NCBI GenBank assembly: GCA_009839615.1
Contig: VXPH01000125.1
Span: 1 to 45,602 of the forward strand
Direction of reading: 5' to 3'
DNA: 45,602 nucleotides
DNA from: Nitrospinota bacterium
Lineage (GTDB): Bacteria; UBA8248
Shown: in pieces, positions 1 to 11,212 of the stretch
Layout of the letters: every line of letters starts with the position of its first letter
How positions within the stretch are numbered: the first letter of the stretch is position 1
Notes under the pieces: generated by a model
Databases searched by the model: none
Seen by the model: only the letters and a program-made list of their open reading frames with translations
What the model was told of the DNA's origin: nothing
Made by a program: the position numbers and the translations under genes

Positions 1-870
1 CTTGTAAAGGGATTGCCCGAACCTGCGACTGAGGCCGATGCGGGTTTTTTCGATGAAGTAGGCGGCTTCGGGCGCGATGTTGGCCACCCGGGGAGCCAGT
101 TGGAACGGTTCTTCGCGGGCGGTTTTCGCTTGCTCATCGGTGATGAAGCCCGAAACCCGCATTCTGTTGATCACCAGGCTGCGGCGCAGGAGCGCTTTTT
201 CAGGGTTGGTTCTGGGGTTGAATCGCGTAGGCGCTTTGGGGAGTCCCGCAATCATGGCGGATTCGGCCAAGGTGAGTTGGGCGACCGTTTTCCCGAAATA
301 GATCTGGGCCGCCGCCTGTACCCCGTACGCCCCGCTGCCGAGATAGATCTGATTCATGTAGAATTCGAGTATTTCATCTTTCGTGAAGCGCCGCTCGATT
401 TCGAGGGCCAGTAATGCTTCCCGGATTTTTCGCTTGAGTTTTCTCTCGGGCGTCAGGAAGAGCACTTTCGCCAATTGCTGGGTGATGGTGCTGCCGCCCT
501 GGACGAATTGGCCCGCGCTCAGGTTTTTGATGAACGCCCGGACGATATCGGGATAGCTGACGCCCGGGTGGTCATAGAAGCGGCTGTCTTCTATGGCCAG
601 AAACGCCTGCTGCAGCGTTGCGGGGATATGTTTCAGGGGGATGGGTTTTCTTCTTTCCTGGTACAATTCAGCGAGCAGTTCGCCCCCGCGGGCGTAAATG
701 CGCGTGGTGGTGTTGGGCTTGTAATTCTGGAGACGTTCGAGTTCGGGAAAATCGTATAGATAAGTGAAGCTCGCGCCGATCCCCATTCCACATGCGATAG
801 CCAGGGCGCATAGTATCAGCAGGGCTGTTTTTCCGTGTCCGGAACGGGGCAACAACGGAGTGTTCCTCAT
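1..870 (-). CDS. mrcA: Penicillin-binding protein 1A family (transglycosylase domain), N-terminal part; continues beyond window start
   Basis: Reverse complement from ATG at 870 reads MRNTPLLPRSGHGKTALLILCALAIACGMGIGASFTYLYDFPELERLQNYKPNTTTRIYARGGELLAELYQERRKPIPLKHIPATLQQAFLAIEDSRFYDHPGVSYPDIVRAFIKNLSAGQFVQGGSTITQQLAKVLFL...; GT51 motifs EDxxFxxHxG and QGGSTITQQLAK. Absent from the ORF track because it runs off the edge. Confidence 0.93.
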   Translation of the reverse strand, partial: MRNTPLLPRSGHGKTALLILCALAIACGMGIGASFTYLYDFPELERLQNYKPNTTTRIYARGGELLAELYQERRKPIPLKHIPATLQQAFLAIEDSRFYDHPGVSYPDIVRAFIKNLSAGQFVQGGSTITQQLAKVLFLTPERKLKRKIREALLALEIERRFTKDEILEFYMNQIYLGSGAYGVQAAAQIYFGKTVAQLTLAESAMIAGLPKAPTRFNPRTNPEKALLRRSLVINRMRVSGFITDEQAKTAREEPFQLAPRVANIAPEAAYFIEKTRIGLSRRFGQSLYK

Positions 871-973
871 TGGAGAGATGAATTCCCGAGGCGTTTCTCC
901 GCTCTCCGGCGAAGACTGACCATTATAAATTTACGAGGTCGTTTTCGCAATATCCGAAAAAAGCAATCGCTCG

Positions 974-1002
974 TTGACAAGGACAGACGAGGTCGACATA
1001 AA
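974..1002 (+). promoter_or_regulatory. Candidate sigma70-like promoter for the HNH gene
   Basis: TTGACA (974-979), 17 nt spacer, CATAAA (997-1002), in the divergent gap between PBP1A and the HNH gene. Confidence 0.45.
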
Positions 1003-1061
1003 GGGATGCGCAAATCGTGTTGGTATCCCGTCGCCCACTTGTCTCAAGGGGAGCGTATAGG

Positions 1062-1589
1062 GTGTTTGAGCAATCGCGTGTTCTGGTGCTCAATCAGACG
1101 TATGAGCCGATAAACGTCTGCAACGCACGTCGTGCGGTCCGCATGATGATCACCGGAAAAGCGGATACCGTTGAGACGAACGGCCTGATCGTCCGCAGCG
1201 AAGCGATGGAGTTTCACCTGCCCGCCGTCATACGGCTGAGAACGTATGTGTACGTTCCGCGCCGGAGCCAGATTCCGTTCAGCAAAAAGAACGTGATGCG
1301 CCGCGACGAGAATACCTGTCAGTATTGCGGGGCGAAGGGTGGTTTTTTGACGGTGGATCACGTCCTGCCGCGTTCCCGCGGCGGCCGCTCCACATGGGAG
1401 AACGTGGTTTGCAGTTGCCGGAAATGCAATGCGAAAAAAGGGGACCGCACGCCGGACGAGGCCAGACTGAAGCTGAAAAAACAGCCCCAAAAACCGAAAT
1501 CGTTCATATTCCATCACCTGAACCATCGTTTTCCCCAAGCGGTGCAGCAAGTATGGGAAAAATACCTCCACCCCGCTCGATTTGCCTGA
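1062..1589 (+). CDS. HNH endonuclease family protein
   Basis: ORF 1017..1589; likely GTG start at 1062 after AAGGGGAG. Contains VLVLNQTYEPINVCNARRAVRMMITGKA and CQYCG...LTVDHVLPRSRGGRSTWENVVCSCRKCNAKKGDRTP (Cys-pair plus HNH motif). Confidence 0.85.
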   Translation: MFEQSRVLVLNQTYEPINVCNARRAVRMMITGKADTVETNGLIVRSEAMEFHLPAVIRLRTYVYVPRRSQIPFSKKNVMRRDENTCQYCGAKGGFLTVDHVLPRSRGGRSTWENVVCSCRKCNAKKGDRTPDEARLKLKKQPQKPKSFIFHHLNHRFPQAVQQVWEKYLHPARFA

Positions 1590-1678
1590 CGCCTAAGGTT
1601 TATCAGTCTTCCTTGATCCGCTAAACTTTCATTTGCTCGATTTTTCGAGTCGCCTGAGTCAAAGGCTGAGGACCCTTC

Positions 1679-3688
1679 ATGAGTAGCTTCGAGCTCCATT
1701 CGAAATTCTCTCCCACGGGCGATCAGCCCGAGGCGATAGACGCTATCGTCCGCCAGTTCGAAGAGGGCCAGAACCACCAGGTTCTCCTGGGCGTTACCGG
1801 CTCCGGCAAGACGTTCACGGTGGCGAACGTCATCGCGAAGCTGGGAAAGCCCACGCTCGTCATCGCCCACAATAAAACCCTGGCCGCGCAGCTTTATAAT
1901 GAATTCAAGGGGTTTTTCCCCAACAACGCGGTGGAGTATTTCGTCAGCTATTACGACTATTATCAGCCCGAAGCCTACGTTCCCACCACGGATACGTTCA
2001 TCGAAAAAGACGCCTCCATCAACGATGAGCTGGACTGCCTGCGCCACGCGGCCACGCGTTCCGCTTTGATGAGGGATGACGTCATCGTGGTGGCGAGTGT
2101 GAGTTCCATCTATGGCCTCGGCTCACCGGCAGATTATTTCGATCTGCACATCGATATTTCCGTCGGCATGGAGATGGATCGTGAGGAACTGCTCACGCAA
2201 CTGGTGAGGATTCAGTACCGGCGCTCGGATGCGGCTTTGCGTCGCGCTTCTTTTCGCGCGCGTGGGGACGTCGTTGAAATTCTACCCGCCCACGAAGAAG
2301 AACAGGCGATACGCGTGGAATTCTTTGGAGATGAGATCGACTCCATCACGGAAATCGAGCCGCTGCGGGGAGTCGTTTTGAGAAAACTCAATCGGGTGGA
2401 GATTTATCCCAACAGCCACTACATCACGCCCGAGGAGAGGCTCTCGACCGCCATCGAGGCCATTCAGAAGGAACTGTGGGAACATGTGGCGGAGCTCAAT
2501 GCGCAAGACAAGTCTTATGAAGCGCAGCGCCTGCAGCAGCGAACCCTGCAGGATATCGAGATGCTGAGAGAGGTCGGCTATTGCCACGGGGTGGAGAACT
2601 ACAGTCTGCACCTGGACGGACGCCTGACGGGCGAACCGCCCGCCACCCTGTTCTCGTATTTTTCCCGCGATCATCTGGTGGTGATAGACGAGAGCCACCA
2701 GAGCATCCCGCAGCTCAGGGGAATGTACCGGGGCGACCGCTCGCGCAAGGAAACCCTGGTGGCGTACGGCTTCCGGCTGCCGTCGGCTTTGGATAACCGC
2801 CCGCTTGAAATGAAAGAGTTCGAGGCGAACCTCAAGAACACGATCTACGTTTCGGCGACTCCAGGACCCTACGAACTGGAGAAAAGCGAGGGCGTCGTGG
2901 TGGAGCAACTGCTGCGGCCCACCGGTCTGGTAGATCCCCCGGTGGAAATTCGGCCCGTACAAGGGCAGGTGGATGACTTGCTGGCCGAGGTGCGCCAAGT
3001 GGCGGCAACGGGCGACCGCGCCCTCGTCACCACCCTGACGAAGAGATTCGCCGAGGATTTGACGGAATACTATGAGGATTTGGGCGTCCGGGTCCGCTAC
3101 ATGCACAGCGACATCGACGCACTCGAGCGGGTGCGCATCATCCGCGACCTGCGTTCGGGCGTTTTTGACGTACTCATCGGCATCAATCTGCTGCGCGAGG
3201 GACTGGATCTGCCCGAAGTCTCTCTCGTCGCCGTATTCGATGCGGACAAGGAAGGTTTCCTGCGCTCGGAAACTTCTCTGATCCAGACCTCGGGCCGCGC
3301 GGCGAGGCACGTGGACGGCCGGGTTATCATGTATGCAGATCGTATTACCGACAGCATGCGCCGCGCCCTGGATGAGATGGACAGAAGGAGGAGCATCCAG
3401 ATCGCTTACAACGAAGCGAACGGGGTTGTCCCCCGTTCCATCAGCCGCAGGATGGACGAGCTTCTGGAAGCCACCGCCGTGCCTGGTGACGGCGACGCCT
3501 TCCCGTGGGATGAGGCGGACGCGCCGGAATTTTCCGAGATGGATGCGGCGACGCTGGATGAGCTGCGCGCCCAAATGCACGAAGCGGCGCAAAAGCTCGA
3601 GTTCGAAAGGGCCGCCGGGATTCGCGACAAGATCCTCGCGATCGAGCGTCGACAGCTCGGCCTCAAACCCTCCAAAATTGCGACATGA
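1679..3688 (+). CDS. uvrB: Excinuclease ABC subunit B
   Basis: 669 aa; [15 protein letters not shown] Walker [10 protein letters not shown] beta-hairpin, helicase motifs, C-terminal UVR motif. Confidence 0.98.
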   Translation: MSSFELHSKFSPTGDQPEAIDAIVRQFEEGQNHQVLLGVTGSGKTFTVANVIAKLGKPTLVIAHNKTLAAQLYNEFKGFFPNNAVEYFVSYYDYYQPEAYVPTTDTFIEKDASINDELDCLRHAATRSALMRDDVIVVASVSSIYGLGSPADYFDLHIDISVGMEMDREELLTQLVRIQYRRSDAALRRASFRARGDVVEILPAHEEEQAIRVEFFGDEIDSITEIEPLRGVVLRKLNRVEIYPNSHYITPEERLSTAIEAIQKELWEHVAELNAQDKSYEAQRLQQRTLQDIEMLREVGYCHGVENYSLHLDGRLTGEPPATLFSYFSRDHLVVIDESHQSIPQLRGMYRGDRSRKETLVAYGFRLPSALDNRPLEMKEFEANLKNTIYVSATPGPYELEKSEGVVVEQLLRPTGLVDPPVEIRPVQGQVDDLLAEVRQVAATGDRALVTTLTKRFAEDLTEYYEDLGVRVRYMHSDIDALERVRIIRDLRSGVFDVLIGINLLREGLDLPEVSLVAVFDADKEGFLRSETSLIQTSGRAARHVDGRVIMYADRITDSMRRALDEMDRRRSIQIAYNEANGVVPRSISRRMDELLEATAVPGDGDAFPWDEADAPEFSEMDAATLDELRAQMHEAAQKLEFERAAGIRDKILAIERRQLGLKPSKIAT

Positions 3689-5598
3689 GTGATTCTGCCC
3701 TTTCCCCCAATTCGGTTTCCGTGGAGGAAGACCGATCGTTCTTGAAGTCTTTGCCCGAAAAACCGGGGATATATATTTTCAGGAATCGCGCGGGAGACGT
3801 TCTCTACGTCGGCAAGGCCTTGCGCCTGAGAAGCCGGGTGCGCAGTTATTTCGCAAAAAGGACCGGCCGCGGCCCCTGGATTCAGAAGATGGTGGAGGAA
3901 TCATCCACGCTGGAACACATCGTGACGGCCAATGAAATCGAGGCGCTCATCCTGGAGAGCAATTATGTCAAAAAGCACAAGCCCCGCCACAACGTGCTCC
4001 TGCGCGACGACAAACATTTCCCCTACATGAAGCTGAGCACGAGTGAGGATTACCCACGCCTGAGCATCGTTCGCCGCCCCGCGGGAGACGGAGATTCCTA
4101 CCTGGGGCCTTTTCCCTCAGCGAGCAGCCTGAGGCGCACGATTCGCTTTTTGCAAAAAACGTTTCACATCAGGCCCTGCACGGGCGGTCTGGAGGACAAG
4201 ACGGCGAAGCGGTGCATCTATTTTCAGATGGGTCAGTGCCTGGGACCGTGTGATGATTATCAAAGCCGCGAATCGTACGGCAGCGGCGTCGACGACGCGC
4301 TTGATTTCCTCAAGGGGAAAAATCAGGAGCTGGTTCGAAGGCTCAAGAAACAGATGCAGAAATACTCCGAAGATTTGCAATACGAAGCCGCCGCCAAGGT
4401 GCGGGATCAGATTCGGGGTATCGAGCACGTCACCGAGCGGCAGACCATGCTTTCGGTGAAGGGGGGCGATCAGGACGTGCTCGGCTGCCACCGGCAGGAA
4501 GAGAAAGCGACGTTTCGCCTGTTTTTCATCAGAGGCGGCAGGCTGCTGGGCGACCAGGGGTTCCACGTGGTCGCCCGCGAAGGCCTTCCCGACGGAGAAG
4601 TGGTCTCCGCGTTCGTAAAGCAGTATTACGCCGGCAAGACGTTTTTCCCGGATGAAGTGCTTTTGCCCTCTGCCGTGGGTGACGCCTCGCTCATCGGAGA
4701 ATGGCTGTCCGATAAACGGGGGAAGAAAGTGTCCGTTTTTCATCCCCGCCGGGGAAACAAGCGCCGGCTGGTCGAGATGGCGAGCGAAAACGCATCGCAT
4801 GCCCAAGAGCAGGAAAGCGCCCTGCTCAGCAAAGAGCAGCAGACGCTTGAGGACATTCGCCAGGCGCTGGGACTCGAGGAGTTGCCGGTGCGGATTGAAG
4901 CGTTCGACGTGTCGAATTTGCAGGGGAGTAATATCGTTGGAGCAAGCGTCATGTTCCAGGAGGGGCGCCCGCTGAAGGATGGCTATCGCCGCTACAAGAT
5001 CAGGAGCGTGGCGAAATCGCCGGATGATTATTCCTCCATGCGCGAGATCGTTTTCAGGCGCTTGGAGCATTTGGTGAACGAGGGAGGCGAGATGCCCGAT
5101 CTCCTGCTCATTGACGGCGGAAAGGGACAACTCTCATCGGCTGCCTCGGCTTTGGAAGAACTTGGGCTTGCGGACGTGGCGCTCTGCGCAATTGCGAAGG
5201 GCAGGAGTTCCGAGAACCCAGAAGCGCAGGATGTCATTTTCCTTCCAGGTCAGTCGGATCCCATTAGCCTCCAGGAGGGAAGCGCACCGAAACTCATGCT
5301 CCAGAAGATACGAGATGAGGTGCACCGGTTCGTCCTGACGTTCCACCGGACGCGCCGCAGACGCACCACGCTAAAGAGCGGCCTCGACGACGTGCCAGGT
5401 TTGGGACCCAAGCGCAGGCGCGCGCTATTGCGGACGTTCGGGAGCCTGCGCGGCGTTTTGGAGGCGAGCGATTCCAAGCTCCTGGAAGTGGAGGGCATCA
5501 CGCCGAAACTCGTCGCCGCTTTGCGAGAAAAACTGGGGGGTGAAGGTACATTGGTCGAAGGAGCCGGGAAAGGCGCTTCCCGGGCTAACGAATCTTGA
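3685..5598 (+). CDS. uvrC: Excinuclease ABC subunit C
   Basis: 637 aa; N-terminal GIY-YIG-type domain ([20 protein letters not shown]), UVR motif, C-terminal HhH. ATGA overlap with uvrB. Confidence 0.98.
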   Translation: MSDSALSPNSVSVEEDRSFLKSLPEKPGIYIFRNRAGDVLYVGKALRLRSRVRSYFAKRTGRGPWIQKMVEESSTLEHIVTANEIEALILESNYVKKHKPRHNVLLRDDKHFPYMKLSTSEDYPRLSIVRRPAGDGDSYLGPFPSASSLRRTIRFLQKTFHIRPCTGGLEDKTAKRCIYFQMGQCLGPCDDYQSRESYGSGVDDALDFLKGKNQELVRRLKKQMQKYSEDLQYEAAAKVRDQIRGIEHVTERQTMLSVKGGDQDVLGCHRQEEKATFRLFFIRGGRLLGDQGFHVVAREGLPDGEVVSAFVKQYYAGKTFFPDEVLLPSAVGDASLIGEWLSDKRGKKVSVFHPRRGNKRRLVEMASENASHAQEQESALLSKEQQTLEDIRQALGLEELPVRIEAFDVSNLQGSNIVGASVMFQEGRPLKDGYRRYKIRSVAKSPDDYSSMREIVFRRLEHLVNEGGEMPDLLLIDGGKGQLSSAASALEELGLADVALCAIAKGRSSENPEAQDVIFLPGQSDPISLQEGSAPKLMLQKIRDEVHRFVLTFHRTRRRRTTLKSGLDDVPGLGPKRRRALLRTFGSLRGVLEASDSKLLEVEGITPKLVAALREKLGGEGTLVEGAGKGASRANES

Positions 5599-7130
5599 GA
5601 GCGAAGGACATAGGCTATTCCGTATTCTCGGGCCTTCTGGTGGCGTCGGTGTTCCCGCCGTTTCAGTTCGAGATTCTGGCCTGGATCGCGCTCGTTCCCC
5701 TCTTGTGGGTGCTCGAAGGCAAAAAACCGCACCATGCGTTCATGCTGGGGCTGGTGAGCGGTCTGGTTTCTTTCGGAATCATCATCTGGTGGGTGAAGAT
5801 TTCGATGGCCACCTACGGGGGTCTGCCGGCGTCGCTCGCATGGTTGATTACCGGCGTCCTCGCGCTTTATCTGGCGCTTTACCCGGCGCTGTTCGCATTT
5901 TTCATGGTGCGCATCCATGCGGGAGGCTCCGTTCTCACTTTTCTTCTCGCCGCGCCGCTGTGGGTCTCGCTGGAACTCTTGCGCGCCTATTTCATGTCCG
6001 GTTTCCCGTGGGCGCTGCTGGGCTATAGCCAGTACCGCAACTTGCACGTCATCCAAATCGCCGATCTGGTGGGCGTGTACGGGGTGTCGTTCTTCATTGT
6101 GTTCGTCAACGCGGCGATCTGGCATTTCTTCCGTTTTCCCCGGAAAGCGCCCTTTGCCCTCGTCATCGGCGTTTCGCTCATGGCGGCGCTCGTTTGGGGC
6201 TATGGCTATCTACGGCTTCATGAGGTGCCCATTGAAACGGCGGGCGCTGCGCGCGCTGTCGGCATCGTTCAGGGCAACGTCGATCAGTCCGTGAAATGGT
6301 CTCCCAAGTGGCGAAGGGGCATTCTCGAGAAGATGGGGAAGCTGACGAGGGAGCTGAGAGGGCGTTTCCCGAAAGCTGAATCGACCGTTCCCCCCCTTAT
6401 CGTCTGGCCGGAGGCGGCGGCTCCCCTTGTTTACCAACGCCACGCATCCGAAAGGAAACATCTACGCCAAATCGCAAAGGACACGGATTCGTACCTGCTG
6501 TTCGGTGTCCTCGGGAGGCGTGAGGTGAAACAAGGCCCCAAACTGACGAATTCGGCTTATCTCCTCGGCTTCGATGGGGAGGAAATCGGCCGGTACGACA
6601 AGATGCACCTGCTGCCCTTCGGCGAATATGTCCCGCTCGCCAAGTTGTTGTTTTTCGTGAAAAAGCTCGTGCCGGTCATCGGTACTTTCAGGCCCGGGGA
6701 GCGGCCTGAGATATTCGACGCCGCGAAGGGGAAGTTCGGGGTCTTGATTTGTTTCGAAGTGATTTTCCCCCGCGTGGTGCGGCGGATGAGGGGTGCACAG
6801 TTTCTCGTCAACATCACGAACGATGCGTGGTTCGGCGAGACGGCGGCTTCCGAACAGCATCTGTCCATGGTCGCGTTCCGGGCGGTGGAATTCCGGATGC
6901 CCATCGTTCGCTCGGCCAACACGGGAATCAGTGCGCTGATTGACCCGACCGGAGCGATTCGGGTAAGAAGCCCCCTTTTTCAGGAGTGGATACATGCTGA
7001 TGTCATATCGCTGAAAAAAGACACTCCCAGCATATATGCCAGGATCGGGGATATTTTTGTGTATGCTTGTGCCTTTATTTCCGGGGTGGCGGTTTTGTTG
7101 TTCCGCTCCAGACGGAGGTCCCGTATGTGA
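5595..7130 (+). CDS. lnt: Apolipoprotein N-acyltransferase
   Basis: 511 aa; multiple TM segments then a nitrilase domain (VWPEAAAPL, GRYDKMHLLPFGEYVP, GVLICFEVIFP). TTG start overlapping the uvrC stop (TTGA). Confidence 0.94.
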   Translation: MRAKDIGYSVFSGLLVASVFPPFQFEILAWIALVPLLWVLEGKKPHHAFMLGLVSGLVSFGIIIWWVKISMATYGGLPASLAWLITGVLALYLALYPALFAFFMVRIHAGGSVLTFLLAAPLWVSLELLRAYFMSGFPWALLGYSQYRNLHVIQIADLVGVYGVSFFIVFVNAAIWHFFRFPRKAPFALVIGVSLMAALVWGYGYLRLHEVPIETAGAARAVGIVQGNVDQSVKWSPKWRRGILEKMGKLTRELRGRFPKAESTVPPLIVWPEAAAPLVYQRHASERKHLRQIAKDTDSYLLFGVLGRREVKQGPKLTNSAYLLGFDGEEIGRYDKMHLLPFGEYVPLAKLLFFVKKLVPVIGTFRPGERPEIFDAAKGKFGVLICFEVIFPRVVRRMRGAQFLVNITNDAWFGETAASEQHLSMVAFRAVEFRMPIVRSANTGISALIDPTGAIRVRSPLFQEWIHADVISLKKDTPSIYARIGDIFVYACAFISGVAVLLFRSRRRSRM

Positions 7131-7207
7131 TATGATAGTTAGAACCGCCCGGGTGGACTCCATGCCGAGGGGTCATGAAGTTCGATTTCGAAAGATTGGA
7201 GATGTAA

Positions 7208-8330
7208 ATGGAAGAATTGTGCAGGAAATGTGAGCAATTGGAGGCACGCCTCCTTGAACTGCGAGGGCGGCTTTGACCTCGATAGACTGGAGGCGGAGTG
7301 CGCCAGACTCGATAAACTCGCCGGAGGAGAGGATTTCTGGAACGACACCGAAGCCGCCCAAAACACGCTGAGAAAGCGCGCTTCGCTTGAGAAAACGATC
7401 CGCAACTGGGAGAACCTCAATGGAAGACTATACGAGCAGAAAGAGTTTCTCCAGCTTCTCCAAATGGAAGAAACGTCCGAATCTGAACTCCTGAGCGACA
7501 TCGAAAATGCTCTTTCCTCCCTTTTCAAAGAGATTGAGCGCTTGGAGTTCCACCTGGTCATGGATTCCGAGGAAGACAGAGCCAACGCCATTTTCTCCGT
7601 GAATGCAGGGGCAGGCGGCGTAGAAAGCCAGGATTGGGCCGAAATGCTCTTGCGCATGTACACGAGATGGGCGGAGGAGAAGGGGTATCAAGCGCGCCTC
7701 GTTTCCATACTCGGAGGAGAGGAGGCCGGCATCAAAAACGCTACCCTGATCATCCAGGGGGATTATGCTTACGGGTATCTTCGAGCGGAAGTCGGTGTAC
7801 ATCGTTTGATAAGAATTTCACCTTTTGACGCCAGTGCGAAGAGACACACCTCTTTCGCTTCCGTGGATGTCGTTCCAGAGGTGTCGGATGACGTGGAGAT
7901 CGAGCTCGATGAGAACGATTTGCGCATCGACGTGTTCAGGAGTTCGGGCGCCGGCGGCCAGCATGTGAATACCACGGATTCCGCAGTGAGGATCACGCAC
8001 TTGCCCACGGGCATCGTGGTCTCATGCCAGAACGAGAGAAGTCAGCACAAGAATCGCGCTACGGCCATGAAGCTGCTGCGCGGCCAGTTGTACGAAATGG
8101 AGAAACGAAAGCGCGATGAGGAAAAAGAAGCGCAGCACGCAATGAAGAAAACCATCGGATTCGGGAGCCAGATTCGTTCCTACATCCTGCACCCGTACCG
8201 GATGGTGAAGGATCATCGAACAGACATGGAGCGCTCGGACGTGAACGCCGTATTGGACGGGAATATCGACGCCTTCATTGACGCCTATCTCCTCTCGTTG
8301 ATACAGGAGAAGGCGAATACGCGCGTGTAA
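7208..8330 (+). CDS. prfB: Peptide chain release factor 2, join(7208..7273,7275..8330) by +1 programmed frameshift
   Basis: Frame from ATG 7208: MEELCRKCEQLEARLLELRGRL then in-frame TGA (7274-7276) in CTT TGA C; +1 frame continues DLDRLEAECARLDKLAGGEDFWND... with SPFDASAKRHTSFASV and GAGGQHVNTTDSAVRITHLPTG. Confidence 0.95.
7264..7276 (+). promoter_or_regulatory. RF2 autoregulatory +1 frameshift site
   Basis: SD-like AGGG (7264-7267), 3 nt, slippery CTT (7271-7273), TGA C; same layout as E. coli prfB AGGGGGTATCTTTGAC. Confidence 0.92.
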
Positions 8331-8378
8331 TCGCCGTCAGCTGAACCAGATTGAGGTGGATGGGGGAAATTACGGTTT

Positions 8379-9947
8379 ATGGTCGTAGAAAGAGAGCATG
8401 GGAGGAGCGCCCCCGTGGCGGATGAAGCGGCATCGTCGCCGGATGAGCGAGACGATGAAAACATCTTGACCCAGCAGCGAAGGAAGAAGCTCGAAGGGAT
8501 TCGTGCTTCGGGAGCCAACCCCTTCGTGAACCGGTTCGTGACAACGCACCAAATCGGCGTCATTGTCCAGGAATTCCAGGGAGTGCCGGCGGATGGTTTT
8601 GAAGAGGCGAAAGAGGCGAATTTTTCCGTCGGAGGGCGAATCATCGCCAAGCGGGTGCAGGGGAAAGTTGCTTTTATCGATCTGCGGGACGGAACGGGGC
8701 AGGTCCAGTTGTTCATTCGGATGAATGAGATCGGCGAGGAGGCTTTTCAATCCGCCAGGGATCTCGACATCGGCGACATCGTCGGGGCGGAGGGCGGGAT
8801 ATTTCGAACGAGGATGGGCGAACTCTCCATCTGGGTTCGCCGGATAAGCCTCCTGACGAAGAGTTTGCGGCCATTGCCTGAAAAATGGCATGGCCTGAGA
8901 AACGTGGAGGCTCGCTACCGGCAGCGGTATGTGGATTTGATCGCAAATCCCGAGGTGGTCGAAGTGTTTCGGGTCCGCACCCGGATGATTCAGTCCATAC
9001 GCCGCTTCTTGGATGATCTGAATTTTATCGAGGTCGAAACCCCGATGATGCAGGCCATCGCCGGCGGGGCCACTGCAAGACCGTTCACCACCTACCACAA
9101 TACTCTGGAAATGCCTCTGTATCTTCGCGTGGCGCCCGAACTCTACCTCAAACGCCTGGTTGTGGGGGGGATGGATCGTGTCTACGAAATCAACCGCAAT
9201 TTCAGAAATGAAGGTATATCCACGCAACACAACCCCGAATTCACCATGCTGGAATTCTATATGGCGTATGCGGACTATAACGACCTGATGGAATTGACGG
9301 AAAAGATGCTGGCATCGCTGGCCCGGGAGATTTTGGGGGATGAGGCCCTGAAATACGGGGACGAGGAAATCTCGTTTCAGCCGCCTTGGACTCGATATAA
9401 ATGGCACGACGCCATCGTGGAAGTGGGCGGGGCGCCTGACGACGTATTGGAGGAACAGGGAAAAGCCCGTCTTTTCGCGCGAAAAATCGCAGAACCCAAG
9501 GGTTATCCCATACCGGATGATATGAGCCACGTGCACATCCTGGAATATCTGTTCGAGGAATTGGTGGAACCGAAGCTCAGGCAGCCCACCTTTGTCTATG
9601 ATTTCCCCAAAGCCCTTTCACCGTTGTCCAAGAGCAGGGAGGACGCCCCAGATATCGTTGAGCGCTTTGAACTCATCATTGCCGGGCGTGAGATCGCCAA
9701 CGCCTATACGGAGTTGAATGATCCCGACGATCAGCGGGCGCGCTTCGAGCAACAAGAAGCGAAAAGAGAGGCCGGCGATGAGGAAGCCCATGAGATCGAC
9801 TGGGATTATCTGACGGCCCTGGAATACGGCTTGCCGCCTACAGCGGGTGAGGGGATCGGGATCGACAGGCTTGCGATGCTGCTGACGAATACGCATTCGA
9901 TTCGGGACATCATCCTTTTCCCCCTATTGCGCAAACACCAGGACTGA
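8379..9947 (+). CDS. lysS: Lysyl-tRNA synthetase (class II)
   Basis: 522 aa; [63 protein letters not shown]. Exact start uncertain. Confidence 0.96.
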   Translation: MVVEREHGRSAPVADEAASSPDERDDENILTQQRRKKLEGIRASGANPFVNRFVTTHQIGVIVQEFQGVPADGFEEAKEANFSVGGRIIAKRVQGKVAFIDLRDGTGQVQLFIRMNEIGEEAFQSARDLDIGDIVGAEGGIFRTRMGELSIWVRRISLLTKSLRPLPEKWHGLRNVEARYRQRYVDLIANPEVVEVFRVRTRMIQSIRRFLDDLNFIEVETPMMQAIAGGATARPFTTYHNTLEMPLYLRVAPELYLKRLVVGGMDRVYEINRNFRNEGISTQHNPEFTMLEFYMAYADYNDLMELTEKMLASLAREILGDEALKYGDEEISFQPPWTRYKWHDAIVEVGGAPDDVLEEQGKARLFARKIAEPKGYPIPDDMSHVHILEYLFEELVEPKLRQPTFVYDFPKALSPLSKSREDAPDIVERFELIIAGREIANAYTELNDPDDQRARFEQQEAKREAGDEEAHEIDWDYLTALEYGLPPTAGEGIGIDRLAMLLTNTHSIRDIILFPLLRKHQD

Positions 9948-9949
9948 AA

Positions 9950-11212
9950 ATGTCTTTTTCCACGGAACTGTTCATCGGCTTCAGGCATTTGCGCTCGCGC
10001 AGCAAACTCGCCTTTGTCTCGCTCACGACCTGGATTTCCGTGCTGGGCATCGCGCTGGGCGTGGCCACCCTCATCGTCGTCGTGGGAGTCATGACCGGGT
10101 TTCAGCGGGAATTTCGCGACAAGATACTGGGCACGCAGAGTCATATCGTCATTACGAGGTCCGGCGCTACCTTGATGCGCAAATGGCAGGACGTCCTGCA
10201 AAAGGCGCGCAATCATGAGGGTGTGGTGGCGGCGAGTCCTTTTGTGTATGGCCAGGCGATGTTTTCGTTCAAGAACCGTGTGATGGGCGCGGTGGTGCGC
10301 GGAGTTGTTCCGGATCGGGAAATCGACGTGACGGACATCAGAAGATACTTGAAGGACGGTTCGCTGCAAAAAGTATTGGGGAAGAACAGCGCAGGCAGGC
10401 CCGGTATTATCATCGGCGCTGAACTCGCGAAGAACTTGTTCCTGAAGGAAGGTGATACGGTGATGATGGTGAGCCCCGTGGGAGTGGTTACGCCGATGGG
10501 CCTTGTGCCTCGAACAAAAAAGTTTCAGGTGGTGGGAATCTTTCGCAGCGGATTTTATCAGTACGATGCCGGACTCTCGTTCGTCTCGATGAAAGAGAGC
10601 CAGGAATTCTTTGGATTCGGCAAATCCGTGACCGGGGTGCATTTGCGCGTGAAGGATATTTTCTCGGCAGAGCGCATTTCCCGCAAGATTCAGGGCACTC
10701 TCTCAGGGGCGTATTTGTCGCGCTCCTGGCAGGAAATGAATCGCAACCTGTTTTCCGCGTTAAAAACGGAAAAAACCACGCTCACTATTCTTCTCCTTCT
10801 CGTCGTCGTCGTGGCCGCTTTCAACATCATAGGCTCGCTCGTCATGGTGGTGATGGAGAAAGGGCGCGAAATCGCGATCTTAAAGTCGATGGGGGCTACG
10901 AGCGGCGCAATCTTAAGGATTTTTTTCGTGCAAGGCGCTTTTATAGGTCTGGTAGGGGCTGCATTGGGAACGAGTGGCGGCCTCGTTTTGGGGTGGAACC
11001 TACATTTGGTTGAGGATTTTTTAGAGCGCGCCTTTGGTCTGGACATACTACCTCCCAGCGTTTACCATATAGAGAAATTACCGGTGCAGATGACGCCTTT
11101 TGATGTCTCTGTTACGGCAGCGGTTGCTTTTATTATCTGTTTGGCGGCGACACTTTATCCAGCGTGGCGAGCTTCTCGCGTCGATCCGGTAGAAAATCTC
11201 CGTTATGGTTGA
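9950..11212 (+). CDS. lolC: Lipoprotein-releasing ABC transporter permease (LolC/LolE family)
   Basis: 420 aa; LGIALGVATLIVVVGVMTGFQREFRDKILGTQSHIVI and FtsX-like C-terminal TM domain; followed by lolD. Confidence 0.9.
   Translation: MSFSTELFIGFRHLRSRSKLAFVSLTTWISVLGIALGVATLIVVVGVMTGFQREFRDKILGTQSHIVITRSGATLMRKWQDVLQKARNHEGVVAASPFVYGQAMFSFKNRVMGAVVRGVVPDREIDVTDIRRYLKDGSLQKVLGKNSAGRPGIIIGAELAKNLFLKEGDTVMMVSPVGVVTPMGLVPRTKKFQVVGIFRSGFYQYDAGLSFVSMKESQEFFGFGKSVTGVHLRVKDIFSAERISRKIQGTLSGAYLSRSWQEMNRNLFSALKTEKTTLTILLLLVVVVAAFNIIGSLVMVVMEKGREIAILKSMGATSGAILRIFFVQGAFIGLVGAALGTSGGLVLGWNLHLVEDFLERAFGLDILPPSVYHIEKLPVQMTPFDVSVTAAVAFIICLAATLYPAWRASRVDPVENLRYG

Noticed and set aside
13-759. + strand ORFs at 13..414, 77..301 and 475..759
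   Set aside because: Antisense to the clear PBP1A reading frame on the minus strand.
1636-1649. CTCGA-TTTT-TCGAG palindrome upstream of uvrB as a possible SOS box
   Set aside because: Does not match known LexA box consensus (CTGT-N8-ACAG or CGAAC-N4-GTTCG) and a 5-bp arm is easily found by chance.
2282-3592. 436-aa ORF antisense to uvrB
   Set aside because: Overlaps conserved uvrB entirely and shows no family features; codon-bias artefact.
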